A stretch of 64,000 nt of DNA. It comes from Croceibacterium segetis. GTDB lineage: Bacteria; Pseudomonadota; Alphaproteobacteria; Sphingomonadales; Sphingomonadaceae. The first letter of the stretch is position 1, and every line of letters begins with the position of its first letter. Shown one piece after another: positions 19,241-27,680 of the stretch. A model generated the notes under the pieces. The model made no database searches and was not told where the DNA came from. It worked only from the letters and a program-made list of their open reading frames with translations. Both the position numbers and the translations under genes were made by a program. The DNA is taken from the NCBI RefSeq assembly GCF_011320115.1, contig NZ_JAANOZ010000001.1:62001-126000 (forward strand), written 5' to 3'.

Positions 19241-19615
19241 CTAGGTGGCCGCGTTCTCCAGCGCCCCGCTGATCATCATGATCAGCCGGTCTGGCGGGCA
19301 TGGCTTCGAGCAGGCGATTGCGTGCGGGTAGCGTTGGGCGATGTCGGCCGAAGCGATGTGGCCCGAGTGGAAGATGATCGGCACGCCGGCCTCGGCCAGG
19401 GCGTCGGCCAGCGGATAGACTTCGCCGTCCGCCGTCTTGACGTCGAGGATCGCGCAATCGGGCATGTGCTGGTCGATCGCGATGAAGGCGTTTTCCTTGT
19501 CGGCGAACGGCCCTTCGACCTTGTAGCCGAGGTCGCGGACGGTCTCCGACAGATCCAGGGCAATGATGAATTCGTCTTCGACGACCAGGACGGTGGGGCG
19601 CTCGCGATTTTTCAT
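19241..19615 (-). CDS. Single-domain response regulator (receiver only)
   Basis: A 124-residue protein consisting of one CheY-like receiver: acidic pair E13/D14, phospho-acceptor D58 in AILDVK, Ser84 in FHSGH and the conserved Lys104 in CSKP. No output domain. The start MKNRERP at 19615 is taken because the longer frame begins with TTG and adds a polar stretch foreign to the fold. Such proteins in Sphingomonadales often act in phosphorelays of the HWE histidine-kinase type. No kinase is adjacent, so the partner is unknown. Confidence 0.85.
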   Translation of the reverse strand: MKNRERPTVLVVEDEFIIALDLSETVRDLGYKVEGPFADKENAFIAIDQHMPDCAILDVKTADGEVYPLADALAEAGVPIIFHSGHIASADIAQRYPHAIACSKPCPPDRLIMMISGALENAAT

Positions 19616-19733
19616 GCCGAATTCGTTCCAAATGCGATTGGGGACCCGGCTCGTCCGGGTTAAGTGGTTCAATGGCCCGCCGCCGTGCCGGTTCCCGTAA
19701 ATCGGCGGAAATCCGGCGCTTTTCGACCGGCGA

Positions 19734-20249
19734 TCAAGTTATCTTGCCGAACCGATGCTCGAACCCCGCCATGTCGCCCGCCGCCAGGTAGCGCGCCTGC
19801 GTCGGCCAGTCGTCGCGGCGGATGCGGCCGGCGAAGGTGCCGAGCTGGGCATCGATGCGGTCGATCTCGTCGTCGTCCCATGCGGCGATCTGCGAATAGC
19901 TGGTGACGCCGAGCGAGTTGAGCAGCTTTTCCAGCTTCGGGCCGACGCCCTTGATGCGTTTGAGATCGTCGCTGTGCAAAGGCTGGTGGAGCGGCTTCGC
20001 GATCGCCGCCACCACTTCGCTGACGCCGCCGAGAACCTCAGGCGTCGGCGGGGGCAAGTCCACTTCGGCACTGGCGGGTGTCGCGTCGATCAGCGCCTGG
20101 TTGCGCTTCGCGGGCAGGTCTTCGCCGGACGTCTCGGTTCGCTCGATGCGCGTCCGGCGCGATGCGACGAGCAGCCACCAGGCGACCAGGACCACGAGGA
20201 CCAGCGCGGCCACGAAGATCAGCCAGTTGTCGGAAAACACCTCACGCAT
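19734..20249 (-). CDS. Membrane-anchored helix-hairpin-helix protein
   Basis: A 171-residue protein with one N-terminal membrane helix (residues 9-29), a polar linker, and a C-terminal helix-hairpin-helix domain (about 95-160) with LKRIKGVGPKLEKLLNSLGV followed by AAWDDDEIDRIDAQLG. Domains of this type occur as additions to ribosomal L21/NuoE-like proteins and putative 5' nucleases and often bind DNA or protein. It follows the flippase gene by 20 bases on the same strand and is probably the last gene of the tsaD operon. The start ATG 20249 marks the beginning of the membrane anchor. Confidence 0.75.
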   Translation of the reverse strand: MREVFSDNWLIFVAALVLVVLVAWWLLVASRRTRIERTETSGEDLPAKRNQALIDATPASAEVDLPPPTPEVLGGVSEVVAAIAKPLHQPLHSDDLKRIKGVGPKLEKLLNSLGVTSYSQIAAWDDDEIDRIDAQLGTFAGRIRRDDWPTQARYLAAGDMAGFEHRFGKIT

Positions 20250-20269
20250 CGTCTTCAGTCTCCATCGTG

Positions 20270-21781
20270 TCAGCCGTCGGCCACCGCCGCGTCCGCGGTG
20301 CGCCTGAACAGCACTCTGTCCTCGGGCCCGAAGCCGCGTCGCCAGATCACCCAACCGTAGGCGAATAGAATCGCCGGAATGCCGAAAAGCAGCTCGGCCC
20401 ATTCGGGCAGCAGGATCACCCCTTCGCCCACGACGATCCCAACGGCCGCCGCCCAAACCAGAGGCCAGCGCCAGTTGTTGATCGAGCGGCGAAGGATTCG
20501 CGAGAGCATGAGCGCCTTGGTCAGCGAGGCCGCGGCGAGAGCCAGCGTCAGCGCCAGGGCGGCCGCCGCGGCGCGATAAAGCTCGGGCAGGCCGTAGCGG
20601 TCGATGAGCAGCATCGCCGCTACCGTCAGAGCGGCCTGCAGGACGATCGTGCCGATCGAGACGATAAGGTTGCGAAACCGCGCCACGTAGATCAGGGCCG
20701 ATTCGGAGACGACTGCGGTCGCCGCGACCACTTCGGCCGCCAGCAGGAACGCGAGCGCCCCGGTTCCGCCGACGAAGTTCGGGCCGACCAGGCCCATGAT
20801 CGCTTCACCCGGAATTCCGAGCGCCAGCGCGATGCCGGCCTGCATCGCGGTGATCCAGAAGCCCACCTGGCACACCTGCCGGGCGATCGCGGCATAATCC
20901 TTGTCCTTCAGCGCGCGGGTGATCACCGGCCCGAGGATAGGATCGAAGCTCGACTTGAGCTTCTGCGGCAGGCTCGCGACCTGTTGGGCGATGTAATAGA
21001 TGCCGACGGCGGCGGGCGCGGCGAACAGACCGAGGATGAAGATGTCGAGCCGGCGGGTGCCCCATTCGATCGCGTCCGCCGCGGCGAGGGGTGCGCCGCG
21101 GATCGTCAGCGCCATCATTCGCCCGGGATTCGGCCGCCAGCCGCGCGGGACGCCGTAAGTCTTCACGAACGGCCAGGCGGCGGTGGCCAGAGCGGCATAG
21201 ATCGACGTCAGATAGGCGAGCTGAAGCCCGCTCTGCGGAACCCACAGGTAATAGACCGCCGCCATGATCGAGATCGTCCACGGTTCGACGACCGCGCGCG
21301 AGCGAACCGTGGCGCCGACGTCGTAGCGATAGGCTTGCGCGGCGAGGAGGATTTCGGTGAGCGCCAGCGCGGGTATCGCCAGCACCAGCAGCCTGTCGAT
21401 CGGGGAATACACCCCGCTGGGGAACATCGGCGCGGGAAACAGCCACAGGATCAGCCCCACGGCGCTGGCGGCGATCAGCGCGGCGAGCAGCCCGTCGGCG
21501 ACGATATGGGCCGGGTCGCCGTCCCCGTCGGCGTCGGACAATCGCTGCGCCAGCCCGCGCTTCTCGCCGATCGTGCAGACCATTGCCAGCAGCTCGACGA
21601 TCACCAGCGCCGAAGCGAAGCGGCCGAGGGCCGTGGCGCCGTAGAGCCGCCCGGCGATGAACAGGAACGGCATGCGCGCGGCGAGGCGCAGCAGGAAGCC
21701 GAGGAAGTTCGTCCGTCCCCCGCGAGCGAGCGCGGCTATGTCGCCACCGGCCGGCGTGGGATCGGGCGGCGGCTCGCTCAA
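20270..21781 (-). CDS. Polysaccharide flippase-like protein (MOP/MATE-like superfamily)
   Basis: About 503 residues with roughly 12-14 membrane helices, resembling Wzx-type lipid-linked oligosaccharide translocases. After a short polar start it enters the first helix pair (FLGFLLRLAARMPFLFIAGRLYGATALG), and the central loop PQKLKSSFDPILGPVI is typical of the family. The likely start is TTG 21781, which overlaps the gpsA stop as TTGA; no ATG or GTG precedes the first helix. Translation would thus depend on gpsA. Substrate is unknown; the GT4 gene is 18 kb away and not linked. Confidence 0.8.
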   Translation of the reverse strand: MSEPPPDPTPAGGDIAALARGGRTNFLGFLLRLAARMPFLFIAGRLYGATALGRFASALVIVELLAMVCTIGEKRGLAQRLSDADGDGDPAHIVADGLLAALIAASAVGLILWLFPAPMFPSGVYSPIDRLLVLAIPALALTEILLAAQAYRYDVGATVRSRAVVEPWTISIMAAVYYLWVPQSGLQLAYLTSIYAALATAAWPFVKTYGVPRGWRPNPGRMMALTIRGAPLAAADAIEWGTRRLDIFILGLFAAPAAVGIYYIAQQVASLPQKLKSSFDPILGPVITRALKDKDYAAIARQVCQVGFWITAMQAGIALALGIPGEAIMGLVGPNFVGGTGALAFLLAAEVVAATAVVSESALIYVARFRNLIVSIGTIVLQAALTVAAMLLIDRYGLPELYRAAAAALALTLALAAASLTKALMLSRILRRSINNWRWPLVWAAAVGIVVGEGVILLPEWAELLFGIPAILFAYGWVIWRRGFGPEDRVLFRRTADAAVADG

Positions 21782-22770
21782 GCGGCGGGGCCTTCGGAGG
21801 TAAGCGGGCGGGCGAGCAGGTTCGAGACCACCTCGCGCGCCGGCGAGCCTTGCAGCAAGTGATAGACCGCCATGGTGATCGGCATCGTCACCCCGTGCCG
21901 CGCGGCGAGCTCGACGAGCACCGGCGCGGTGTGCGCGCCCTCGGCGACGGTGCGGCGGTCGGCCATCAGCTCGTGCGGCGGGTGCCCTTCGCCGAGCGCC
22001 TTGCCGAGCGAGAAGTTGCGGCTCGAAGTCGAGGTGCAGGTCAGTACGAGATCGCCGAGGCCGCACAAGCCGGCAAGCGTATCGCGCTCCGCGCCGAGCG
22101 CCTCGCCGAAGCGCATCATCTCGGCATAGCCGCGCGCGATCAACGCGGCGCGTGCGTTCTGGCCGAGACCGAGGCCCTCGACGACACCGCAGGCGATCGC
22201 CAGCACGTTCTTGACCGCGCCGCCGATCTCGGCGCCGATGACGTCCTCGGAATAATAAGGCCGCAAGTTGGGTCGCGCGAGGGCAGTGGAGAGACGCTCC
22301 CATTGCCGGCGTTTGCCGCCGCAGGCGAGGGTGACGGCCGTCGGGAGGCCGGCGGCGACCTCGTGCGCGAACGTCGGCCCGGACAGGACCGCGATCTCGC
22401 TGTGCGGCGCGGCTTCGCGGGCGACCTCGCTCATCAGCCGCCCGGTGCCGGCCTCGATGCCCTTGGCGCAAAGCACCAGGTCGCGGGGGAAAGTGGGTAG
22501 GTCGGACAGGACAGCCGCAAGGTGCTGCGCGGGAGTCACCAGCAGCAGGATCTCGCATCCGTCCGTCTCGGCGATTGCGCCGGTCGCGCGAATGGTTTCA
22601 GCCAGGCGGGCGCCCGGAAGGAACAGCGAGTTGCTCCGCTGGGCATTTATCTCCTCGACCAGCTCGGGCTCGCGCGCCCACAAGAGCACGTCGCGCCCGT
22701 CGGAAGCCAGCGCTTGCGCCAGCGCCGTGCCCCACGCGCCCGCACCGATCACCCCGATGGTCGCGGTCAT
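21778..22770 (-). CDS. gpsA: Glycerol-3-phosphate dehydrogenase [NAD(P)+]
   Basis: A 330-residue cytoplasmic enzyme making sn-glycerol 3-phosphate from dihydroxyacetone phosphate for phospholipid synthesis. The N-terminal dinucleotide fold has [13 protein letters not shown]; later come LCAKGIE, a catalytic Lys in [15 protein letters not shown], and a conserved [14 protein letters not shown] segment. The ATG 22770 overlaps the tsaD stop as ATGA (22767-22770), and its own stop is shared with the flippase TTG. The longer open frame upstream lies in tsaD and is not used. Confidence 0.96.
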   Translation of the reverse strand: MTATIGVIGAGAWGTALAQALASDGRDVLLWAREPELVEEINAQRSNSLFLPGARLAETIRATGAIAETDGCEILLLVTPAQHLAAVLSDLPTFPRDLVLCAKGIEAGTGRLMSEVAREAAPHSEIAVLSGPTFAHEVAAGLPTAVTLACGGKRRQWERLSTALARPNLRPYYSEDVIGAEIGGAVKNVLAIACGVVEGLGLGQNARAALIARGYAEMMRFGEALGAERDTLAGLCGLGDLVLTCTSTSSRNFSLGKALGEGHPPHELMADRRTVAEGAHTAPVLVELAARHGVTMPITMAVYHLLQGSPAREVVSNLLARPLTSEGPAA

Positions 22771-23813
22771 GCCTTGTACCCCGCGCCGCGCACCGGTTCG
22801 GCCGCCGGGTCGAGCGGCCAGCGCGGCCGGGCGGCGATGTCGAGCGGGTCGGACGCGCCCTGTTGCAGGCGTTCGATCCCGGCCCAGGCGATCATCGCGG
22901 CGTTGTCTGTGCACAGCTCAAGCGGCGGGGCGACGAAGCGCAATCCGCGGCTTGCGGCGAGGGCTTCGAGCGATTGACGAACTTGCCGATTGGCGGCGAC
23001 ACCGCCCGCGACGACCAGCGCGGTCACCTCATCCATCTTCTCAAGAGCGCGCGCCAAGCGGTCCTCAATGCAATCGATCGCGGCTTGCTGAAAGCTCGCG
23101 GCGATGTCGGCGGGCCGGTGTTTGCCGCTTTCGCTGGCGCGCAGCACGGCGCTCTTGAGCCCGGCGAACGAGAAATGCGGCTCCTCGCTGCTGAGCAGCG
23201 GGCGGGGCAGGGGAACCGCGCGCGGATCGCCTTCGAGCGCGAGCTTCTCGACTGCCGGCCCGCCGGGATAGCCGAGGCCGAGGATCTTGGCGGTCTTGTC
23301 GAAAGCCTCGCCAAGCGCATCGTCGATCGTCGTGGCGAGCCGCGTGTAGCGCCCGACGCCCTCGACCCGCAGGACCTGGCAGTGCCCGCCGGAGACCAGC
23401 AGCAGCGCGTAAGGAAACTCGAGCTCGGGATCGGCGAGGCGGGGGCTCAGCGCGTGCCCCTCGAGGTGGTTGATGGCGATCAGCGGCTTGTCGCTCGCCA
23501 TCGCCAGCGCCTTCGCGGTGACAAGGCCGACCATCACGCCGCCGATCAACCCGGGGCCAGCGGTCGCGGCAACGGCGTCGCAATCCGCCAGCGTCATCCC
23601 GGCATCGCTCAAGACCGCCTCGATCAGCGGTGCCAGCTTCTCGGCATGGGCGCGGGCGGCGATCTCGGGAACGACGCCGCCGTAAGGCGCGTGGGCGGCT
23701 TCCTGCGAGGCGATCCGCTGCGCAAGAATGCGCCTGTCGCCTGTCACGAGCGCCGCTGCGGTTTCGTCGCAACTGCTCTCAATGCCCAGGACTACGGTTT
23801 CGGCACCTCTCAT
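22767..23813 (-). CDS. tsaD: tRNA N6-adenosine threonylcarbamoyltransferase
   Basis: A 348-residue ASKHA-fold protein that transfers the threonylcarbamoyl group to A37 of ANN-decoding tRNAs, working with TsaB and TsaE. It starts [17 protein letters not shown] and has the metal-binding H-x3-H in [10 protein letters not shown], the nucleotide loop LLVSGGHCQ and the C-terminal [14 protein letters not shown]. The start at 23813 is fixed by this N-terminus. It heads the operon tsaD-gpsA-flippase-HhH. Only 46 bases separate it from the divergent hemC start, so the two promoters must overlap. Confidence 0.97.
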   Translation of the reverse strand: MRGAETVVLGIESSCDETAAALVTGDRRILAQRIASQEAAHAPYGGVVPEIAARAHAEKLAPLIEAVLSDAGMTLADCDAVAATAGPGLIGGVMVGLVTAKALAMASDKPLIAINHLEGHALSPRLADPELEFPYALLLVSGGHCQVLRVEGVGRYTRLATTIDDALGEAFDKTAKILGLGYPGGPAVEKLALEGDPRAVPLPRPLLSSEEPHFSFAGLKSAVLRASESGKHRPADIAASFQQAAIDCIEDRLARALEKMDEVTALVVAGGVAANRQVRQSLEALAASRGLRFVAPPLELCTDNAAMIAWAGIERLQQGASDPLDIAARPRWPLDPAAEPVRGAGYKA

Positions 23814-23859
23814 CCCGGGTTTCCCTGACGCAGATTGCCGATTAGGGCAAGCGGACCTG

Positions 23860-24789
23860 ATGGCGGACACACCCAAGATAAGGCTCGGCACGCGCCGCTC
23901 GCCGCTTGCCATGGCGCAGGCCGGGGAGACGCGTTCGCGGCTGTGCGCGGTGCATGGCTGGGAGGAGAGTGCGGTCGAACTCGTTCCGGTCGAGGCCAGC
24001 GGCGACAAGATCCAGGACCGCCCCCTCGCCGAGATCGGCGGCAAGGCGCTGTGGACCCGCGAGCTTGACCAGTGGCTTGGCGAAGGACGGATCGACGCCG
24101 CGGTCCATTCGCTCAAGGACGTCGAGACGATCCGCCCACCCGAGCTGACGATCGCCGCCGTCTTGCCGCGCGCCGACAAGCGCGACGTACTGCTCGGGGC
24201 GGCGTCGATCCACGCGCTGCCGCAAGGCGCCGTCGTCGGCACCAGCGCCCCGCGCCGGGCGGCGCAATTGCTCCACGCGCGGCCCGACTGCCGGGTGGTG
24301 CCGTTCCGCGGCAATGTCGCGACGCGGCTGGCCAAGCTGGCGGCGGGCGAAGCGCAGGCGACTTTCCTCGCCGCCGCCGGGCTGCAGCGGCTCGGGCAGC
24401 AGGGCGCGGGCCACCCACTCGACGCCGGCGAATGGCTCCCGGCGCCCGCACAGGCCGCCATTGCCGTCGAATGCCGGGCCGACGACGCGCCGACTCGCGA
24501 ATGGCTCGCCGCGATTGATCACGCGCCGAGCCGCGCCGAGGTCATGGCCGAGCGCGCCTTGCTCGCCGCGCTTGGCGGCTCCTGCCACAGCCCGATTGCG
24601 GTGCTGTGTGAGCCCGACGGCGACGACCTGACGCTGCGGGCGGCGATCTTCACTCCCGACGGCGCCGAGAAGATCGCGGGCGAAGCGCGCTTCGCCGCCG
24701 ACGACCCCGACGGCCCCCGGCAGCTAGCGGCGGACCTCCTCGGCCGCGCATCGTCAGGGCTGGCGGCGCATTTTGCCGGCCAGGGATGA
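23860..24789 (+). CDS. hemC: Hydroxymethylbilane synthase (porphobilinogen deaminase)
   Basis: A 309-residue enzyme polymerising four porphobilinogens into hydroxymethylbilane. It begins [14 protein letters not shown], has the conserved VHSLKDV with the catalytic Asp region near residue 88, and the dipyrromethane-cofactor Cys242 in GGSCHSP, the same number as in E. coli. The ATG at 23860 is taken because the fold begins at once; the longer frame lies over tsaD. The last four bases form ATGA with hemD. Confidence 0.96.
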   Translation: MADTPKIRLGTRRSPLAMAQAGETRSRLCAVHGWEESAVELVPVEASGDKIQDRPLAEIGGKALWTRELDQWLGEGRIDAAVHSLKDVETIRPPELTIAAVLPRADKRDVLLGAASIHALPQGAVVGTSAPRRAAQLLHARPDCRVVPFRGNVATRLAKLAAGEAQATFLAAAGLQRLGQQGAGHPLDAGEWLPAPAQAAIAVECRADDAPTREWLAAIDHAPSRAEVMAERALLAALGGSCHSPIAVLCEPDGDDLTLRAAIFTPDGAEKIAGEARFAADDPDGPRQLAADLLGRASSGLAAHFAGQG

Positions 24790-25478
24790 GCTTGCCGATC
24801 CTGGCCATCCGGCCCCAGCCGGGCAGCAGCGCCACCGTGGCGGCGGCGGAGGCGGCCGGCCTGACCATCGAAGCTTGCCCGCTGTTGGAACTCCGTCCGG
24901 TTCCGTGGAGCCTTCCTCCGGGCGAGTTCGACGGCCTTCTGCTGGGCAGCGCCAACGCCTTGCGGCTCGGCGGTCCGCTTGTGGATAACCTTGTGGGCAA
25001 ACCTGTCTATGCGGTGGGGGAAACGACGGCCGAGGCAGCCCGGCAACGCGGCTTTCGGGTGGTCCGGACGGGTCGGGGCGGGTTGCAGGCGCTGCTCGAC
25101 GACCTGGCGGGCGAGGACCTCTGCCTGCTGCGCCTCGCCGGGCGCGAGCGCGTGCCGCTGAGCCCGCCGCCGGAGATCTCGATCGAAACCGCCATCCTCT
25201 ACGAATCCAGCCCCTTGCCGCTTCCGGAGCGCACCGCCGGGCTCATCCGTACGGGCGCGCTGGTGCTGCTCCACTCGGCGGCCGCGGCGCGTCATTTCGC
25301 CGCCGAGTGCGACCGCCTCGGCGTTCCTCGCGGCGACATCCGCCTTGCCGCACTCGGGCCGCGGATCGCTGAAGCGGCCGGAACCGGATGGGCCGCGCTG
25401 CGGGTCGCGGCCGAGCCGAACGAGGCGGCGCTCTTGGCACTGGCCCGCGAGATGTGCCATGACCGGCCCTCGGGATAA
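24786..25478 (+). CDS. hemD: Uroporphyrinogen-III synthase
   Basis: A 230-residue protein of the poorly conserved HemD fold, which closes and inverts ring D of hydroxymethylbilane. Recognised from the ATGA overlap with hemC, length, the start ILAIRPQPGSSATVAAAEAAGL, the FDGLLLGSANALR and YAVGETTAEAARQRGF segments, and the second domain strand LVLLHSAAAARHFA. Translational coupling to hemC is expected. It is followed after 46 bases by a mitofilin-like gene, as in many alphaproteobacteria. Confidence 0.9.
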   Translation: MSLPILAIRPQPGSSATVAAAEAAGLTIEACPLLELRPVPWSLPPGEFDGLLLGSANALRLGGPLVDNLVGKPVYAVGETTAEAARQRGFRVVRTGRGGLQALLDDLAGEDLCLLRLAGRERVPLSPPPEISIETAILYESSPLPLPERTAGLIRTGALVLLHSAAAARHFAAECDRLGVPRGDIRLAALGPRIAEAAGTGWAALRVAAEPNEAALLALAREMCHDRPSG

Positions 25479-25524
25479 GACGTAACGCCCGCGAGCGCCG
25501 CGCCCAGCGTCGCGAAGGAGCCTG

Positions 25525-26433
25525 ATGGACGAGGACTACGGCAGCATCGCCCGCGCGCAGCAAAGCCGCAGCGGGCGCACGAGAGCCATGCTGGGCACGG
25601 GCGCCGTGGTGGTCGCCGTCGCGCTTGTCGGGCTCGTGTGGTGGAGCGGCTGGCAGCCGAGCGACCTGTTTGCCGTCAAGCGCGAGCAACAGCCCGCCTT
25701 GTCGGCGCCCCTGCCCACGCCGAGCGCCTCCGCTTCGGAAGCCACCGCCGCGCAGGCGCGCCAGGCGGTTGCCCAGGTTCAGCAGGTCGTCCAGCAACAA
25801 GGCGGTCTCGACAGCCGTGTGGCGGCGATGGAGCAGCGCCTCGCCAAGCTCGACCTGCAGTTGCAGGCGGCCTCGGGCAACGCCGCCCGCACCGAAGGGC
25901 TACTGGTCGCTTTCGCCGCGCGCCGCGCGGTCGAGCGCGGCGCGCCGCTCGGCTATCTCGCCGACCAGCTGCAGCTGCGCTTCGGCGACGCCCACCCGAG
26001 GTCGGTGCGGACGATCGTCGATTTCTCGCACGATCCGGTGACGCTCGACCAGCTCGTCGCAAGGCTGCAGGGGCTCGAGCCGGAACTGGTCAAGGCGCCG
26101 AAGGACGAGGGCGCGATCAGCTGGCTCGGGCGCGAAATCTCCGGCCTGTTCGTCATCCGAAGGGCGAGCACACCATCGCCCGAGCCGCAACGGCGGATTG
26201 ACCGGGCGCAACTGTTCCTCGAGAGCGGCCGGATCGATCCGGCGATCGCCGAGGTCAAGAACCTGCCCAACGCCCAGGAAGCGGCCGACTGGATCGCCGA
26301 CGCCGAGCGTTACGCAGCCGCCCGCCAGGCGCTCGACATGCTGGAGACTACTGCGATCCTCGAGCCGCGCGAGTTGCGCAATGGAGCCGGGCAGCGGATC
26401 GAGCAGCCGAGTCCGGTGGTCAGCGCCCCCTAG
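25525..26433 (+). CDS. Mitofilin/HemX-like inner-membrane protein
   Basis: A 302-residue protein with one N-terminal membrane helix (about residues 22-43), an Ala/Gln-rich coiled coil (about 75-130, QARQAVAQVQQVVQQQ) and a helical C-terminal region with IDRAQLFLESGRIDPAIAEV, as in alphaproteobacterial mitofilin (COG4223) encoded after hemD. The family is related to mitochondrial Mic60 and shapes or organises the cell envelope; in other groups the neighbour is called HemX. It acts in the periplasm, anchored to the inner membrane. It ends four bases from the convergent ubiquinone-hydroxylase gene. Confidence 0.8.
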   Translation: MDEDYGSIARAQQSRSGRTRAMLGTGAVVVAVALVGLVWWSGWQPSDLFAVKREQQPALSAPLPTPSASASEATAAQARQAVAQVQQVVQQQGGLDSRVAAMEQRLAKLDLQLQAASGNAARTEGLLVAFAARRAVERGAPLGYLADQLQLRFGDAHPRSVRTIVDFSHDPVTLDQLVARLQGLEPELVKAPKDEGAISWLGREISGLFVIRRASTPSPEPQRRIDRAQLFLESGRIDPAIAEVKNLPNAQEAADWIADAERYAAARQALDMLETTAILEPRELRNGAGQRIEQPSPVVSAP

Positions 26434-26437
26434 GGGC

Positions 26438-27652
26438 CTAGCCCTTGAGCAGTTCGGGCAGCGCGCCGCTGGTGCCGCGTGCCTCGTCCATGAACCAGCG
26501 CTTCAGCGGCGGCGTGCGCTGAACCAGCCCCATGCCGAAGCGGCGCACCGCGCTCGGCAAGCGGCCGGGAATGCCGAACAGCCGGGTCAGCCCGTCGGTG
26601 GCGAGCGCGACCATGAACGTGTCGAGCCCGCGCCAGCGCTCGTAGCGGGCGAGCAATTGCGCGTCGCCCGGATCGAGCCCGAGGCGCATGCCCTCGGCGA
26701 TCACCTCGACCAGCGCGCCGACGTCGCGCAACCCGACGTTGAGGCCCTGCCCGGCGATCGGGTGCAGCCCGTGCCCGGCGTCGCCGACCAGCGCGAGGCG
26801 CTGGGCGGTGATCGTCGCGGTGTGGTGAAAGCCGAGCGGATAGGACGAGCGGGTGCCCTCCAGCGCGATAGCGCCGAAGATCCCGTGCATCCGCTTCTCG
26901 ACTTCGGCGACGAAGGCGCGTTCCGACAGCGCGAGCACGCCGGCGGCGTCCTTCTCGGCGACCGTCCACACCAGCGCGCTGCGATGCTGGCCGTTGGGTC
27001 CGTCGAGCAGCGGCAGCAGCGCGAACGGGCCCGCGGGATAGAATATCTCCCACGCGACGCCGTTGTGCGGCTTCTCGTGCGTCAGCCCGACGATGATCGC
27101 GCGGTGCTGGTAATCCCAGCGGGTGACGGTGATCCCGGCCTCTTCGCGCGTCGGCGAGTTGCGGCCCTCGGCGGCGACCATCAGCGAAGCCGTCAGCTCG
27201 GTGCCGTCCGTCAGCGTGGCCGAGACGCCGTGCTCGCCGCGGCGGCGCCCGGTCACTTCGGCCTTGGCGTGCCAGGCGATCAGCGGCTCGGCCTTGGCCG
27301 CTTCGAAGAGCGCCAGGCGCAGCTCACGGTTGGCGAACATCCGCCCGAGCGAGCCCTCGTCCGGCTTGGGCTCGAAATCGATCCGGCCCGGCTTCATGCC
27401 GTCGGTCACCGCGATCGAGGCAATCGGGCAGCCGTGCGGCTCGAGCCGTTCGGCGAGGCCGATGTTCGCGAACAGGTTCCAGCTCGCGGTCGAGATCGCG
27501 CTGGCGCGGCCGTCGAAGCCCTCGGCGGTCAGCTCGGCGGGATCGGCGCGGTCGACGACGTGGCTCGACAGGCCTTTCTTTGCCGCCGCCAGCGCCAGGG
27601 TCATGCCGACGAGGCCGCCGCCGAGGATCAGGAGATCGCGCTTGTCCGCCAT
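26438..27652 (-). CDS. UbiH/UbiF/VisC/COQ6-type FAD monooxygenase
   Basis: A 404-residue flavin hydroxylase. The N-terminal FAD fingerprint is LGGGLVGMTLALAAAKKG; the middle has GRNSPTREEAGI; and the second FAD motif is LVGDAGHGLHPIAGQGLNVGLRDV. In this family the enzymes hydroxylate the aromatic ring of ubiquinone precursors, often with relaxed position in alphaproteobacteria (UbiL/UbiM/UbiH types). Which ring carbon is modified cannot be told here. Soluble or peripheral at the inner membrane. It is divergent from the DsbD-like gene with about 30 bases between. Confidence 0.88.
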   Translation of the reverse strand: MADKRDLLILGGGLVGMTLALAAAKKGLSSHVVDRADPAELTAEGFDGRASAISTASWNLFANIGLAERLEPHGCPIASIAVTDGMKPGRIDFEPKPDEGSLGRMFANRELRLALFEAAKAEPLIAWHAKAEVTGRRRGEHGVSATLTDGTELTASLMVAAEGRNSPTREEAGITVTRWDYQHRAIIVGLTHEKPHNGVAWEIFYPAGPFALLPLLDGPNGQHRSALVWTVAEKDAAGVLALSERAFVAEVEKRMHGIFGAIALEGTRSSYPLGFHHTATITAQRLALVGDAGHGLHPIAGQGLNVGLRDVGALVEVIAEGMRLGLDPGDAQLLARYERWRGLDTFMVALATDGLTRLFGIPGRLPSAVRRFGMGLVQRTPPLKRWFMDEARGTSGALPELLKG

Positions 27653-27680
27653 GGGGTCGGTCCCTAGAACCCGCGCCGGG

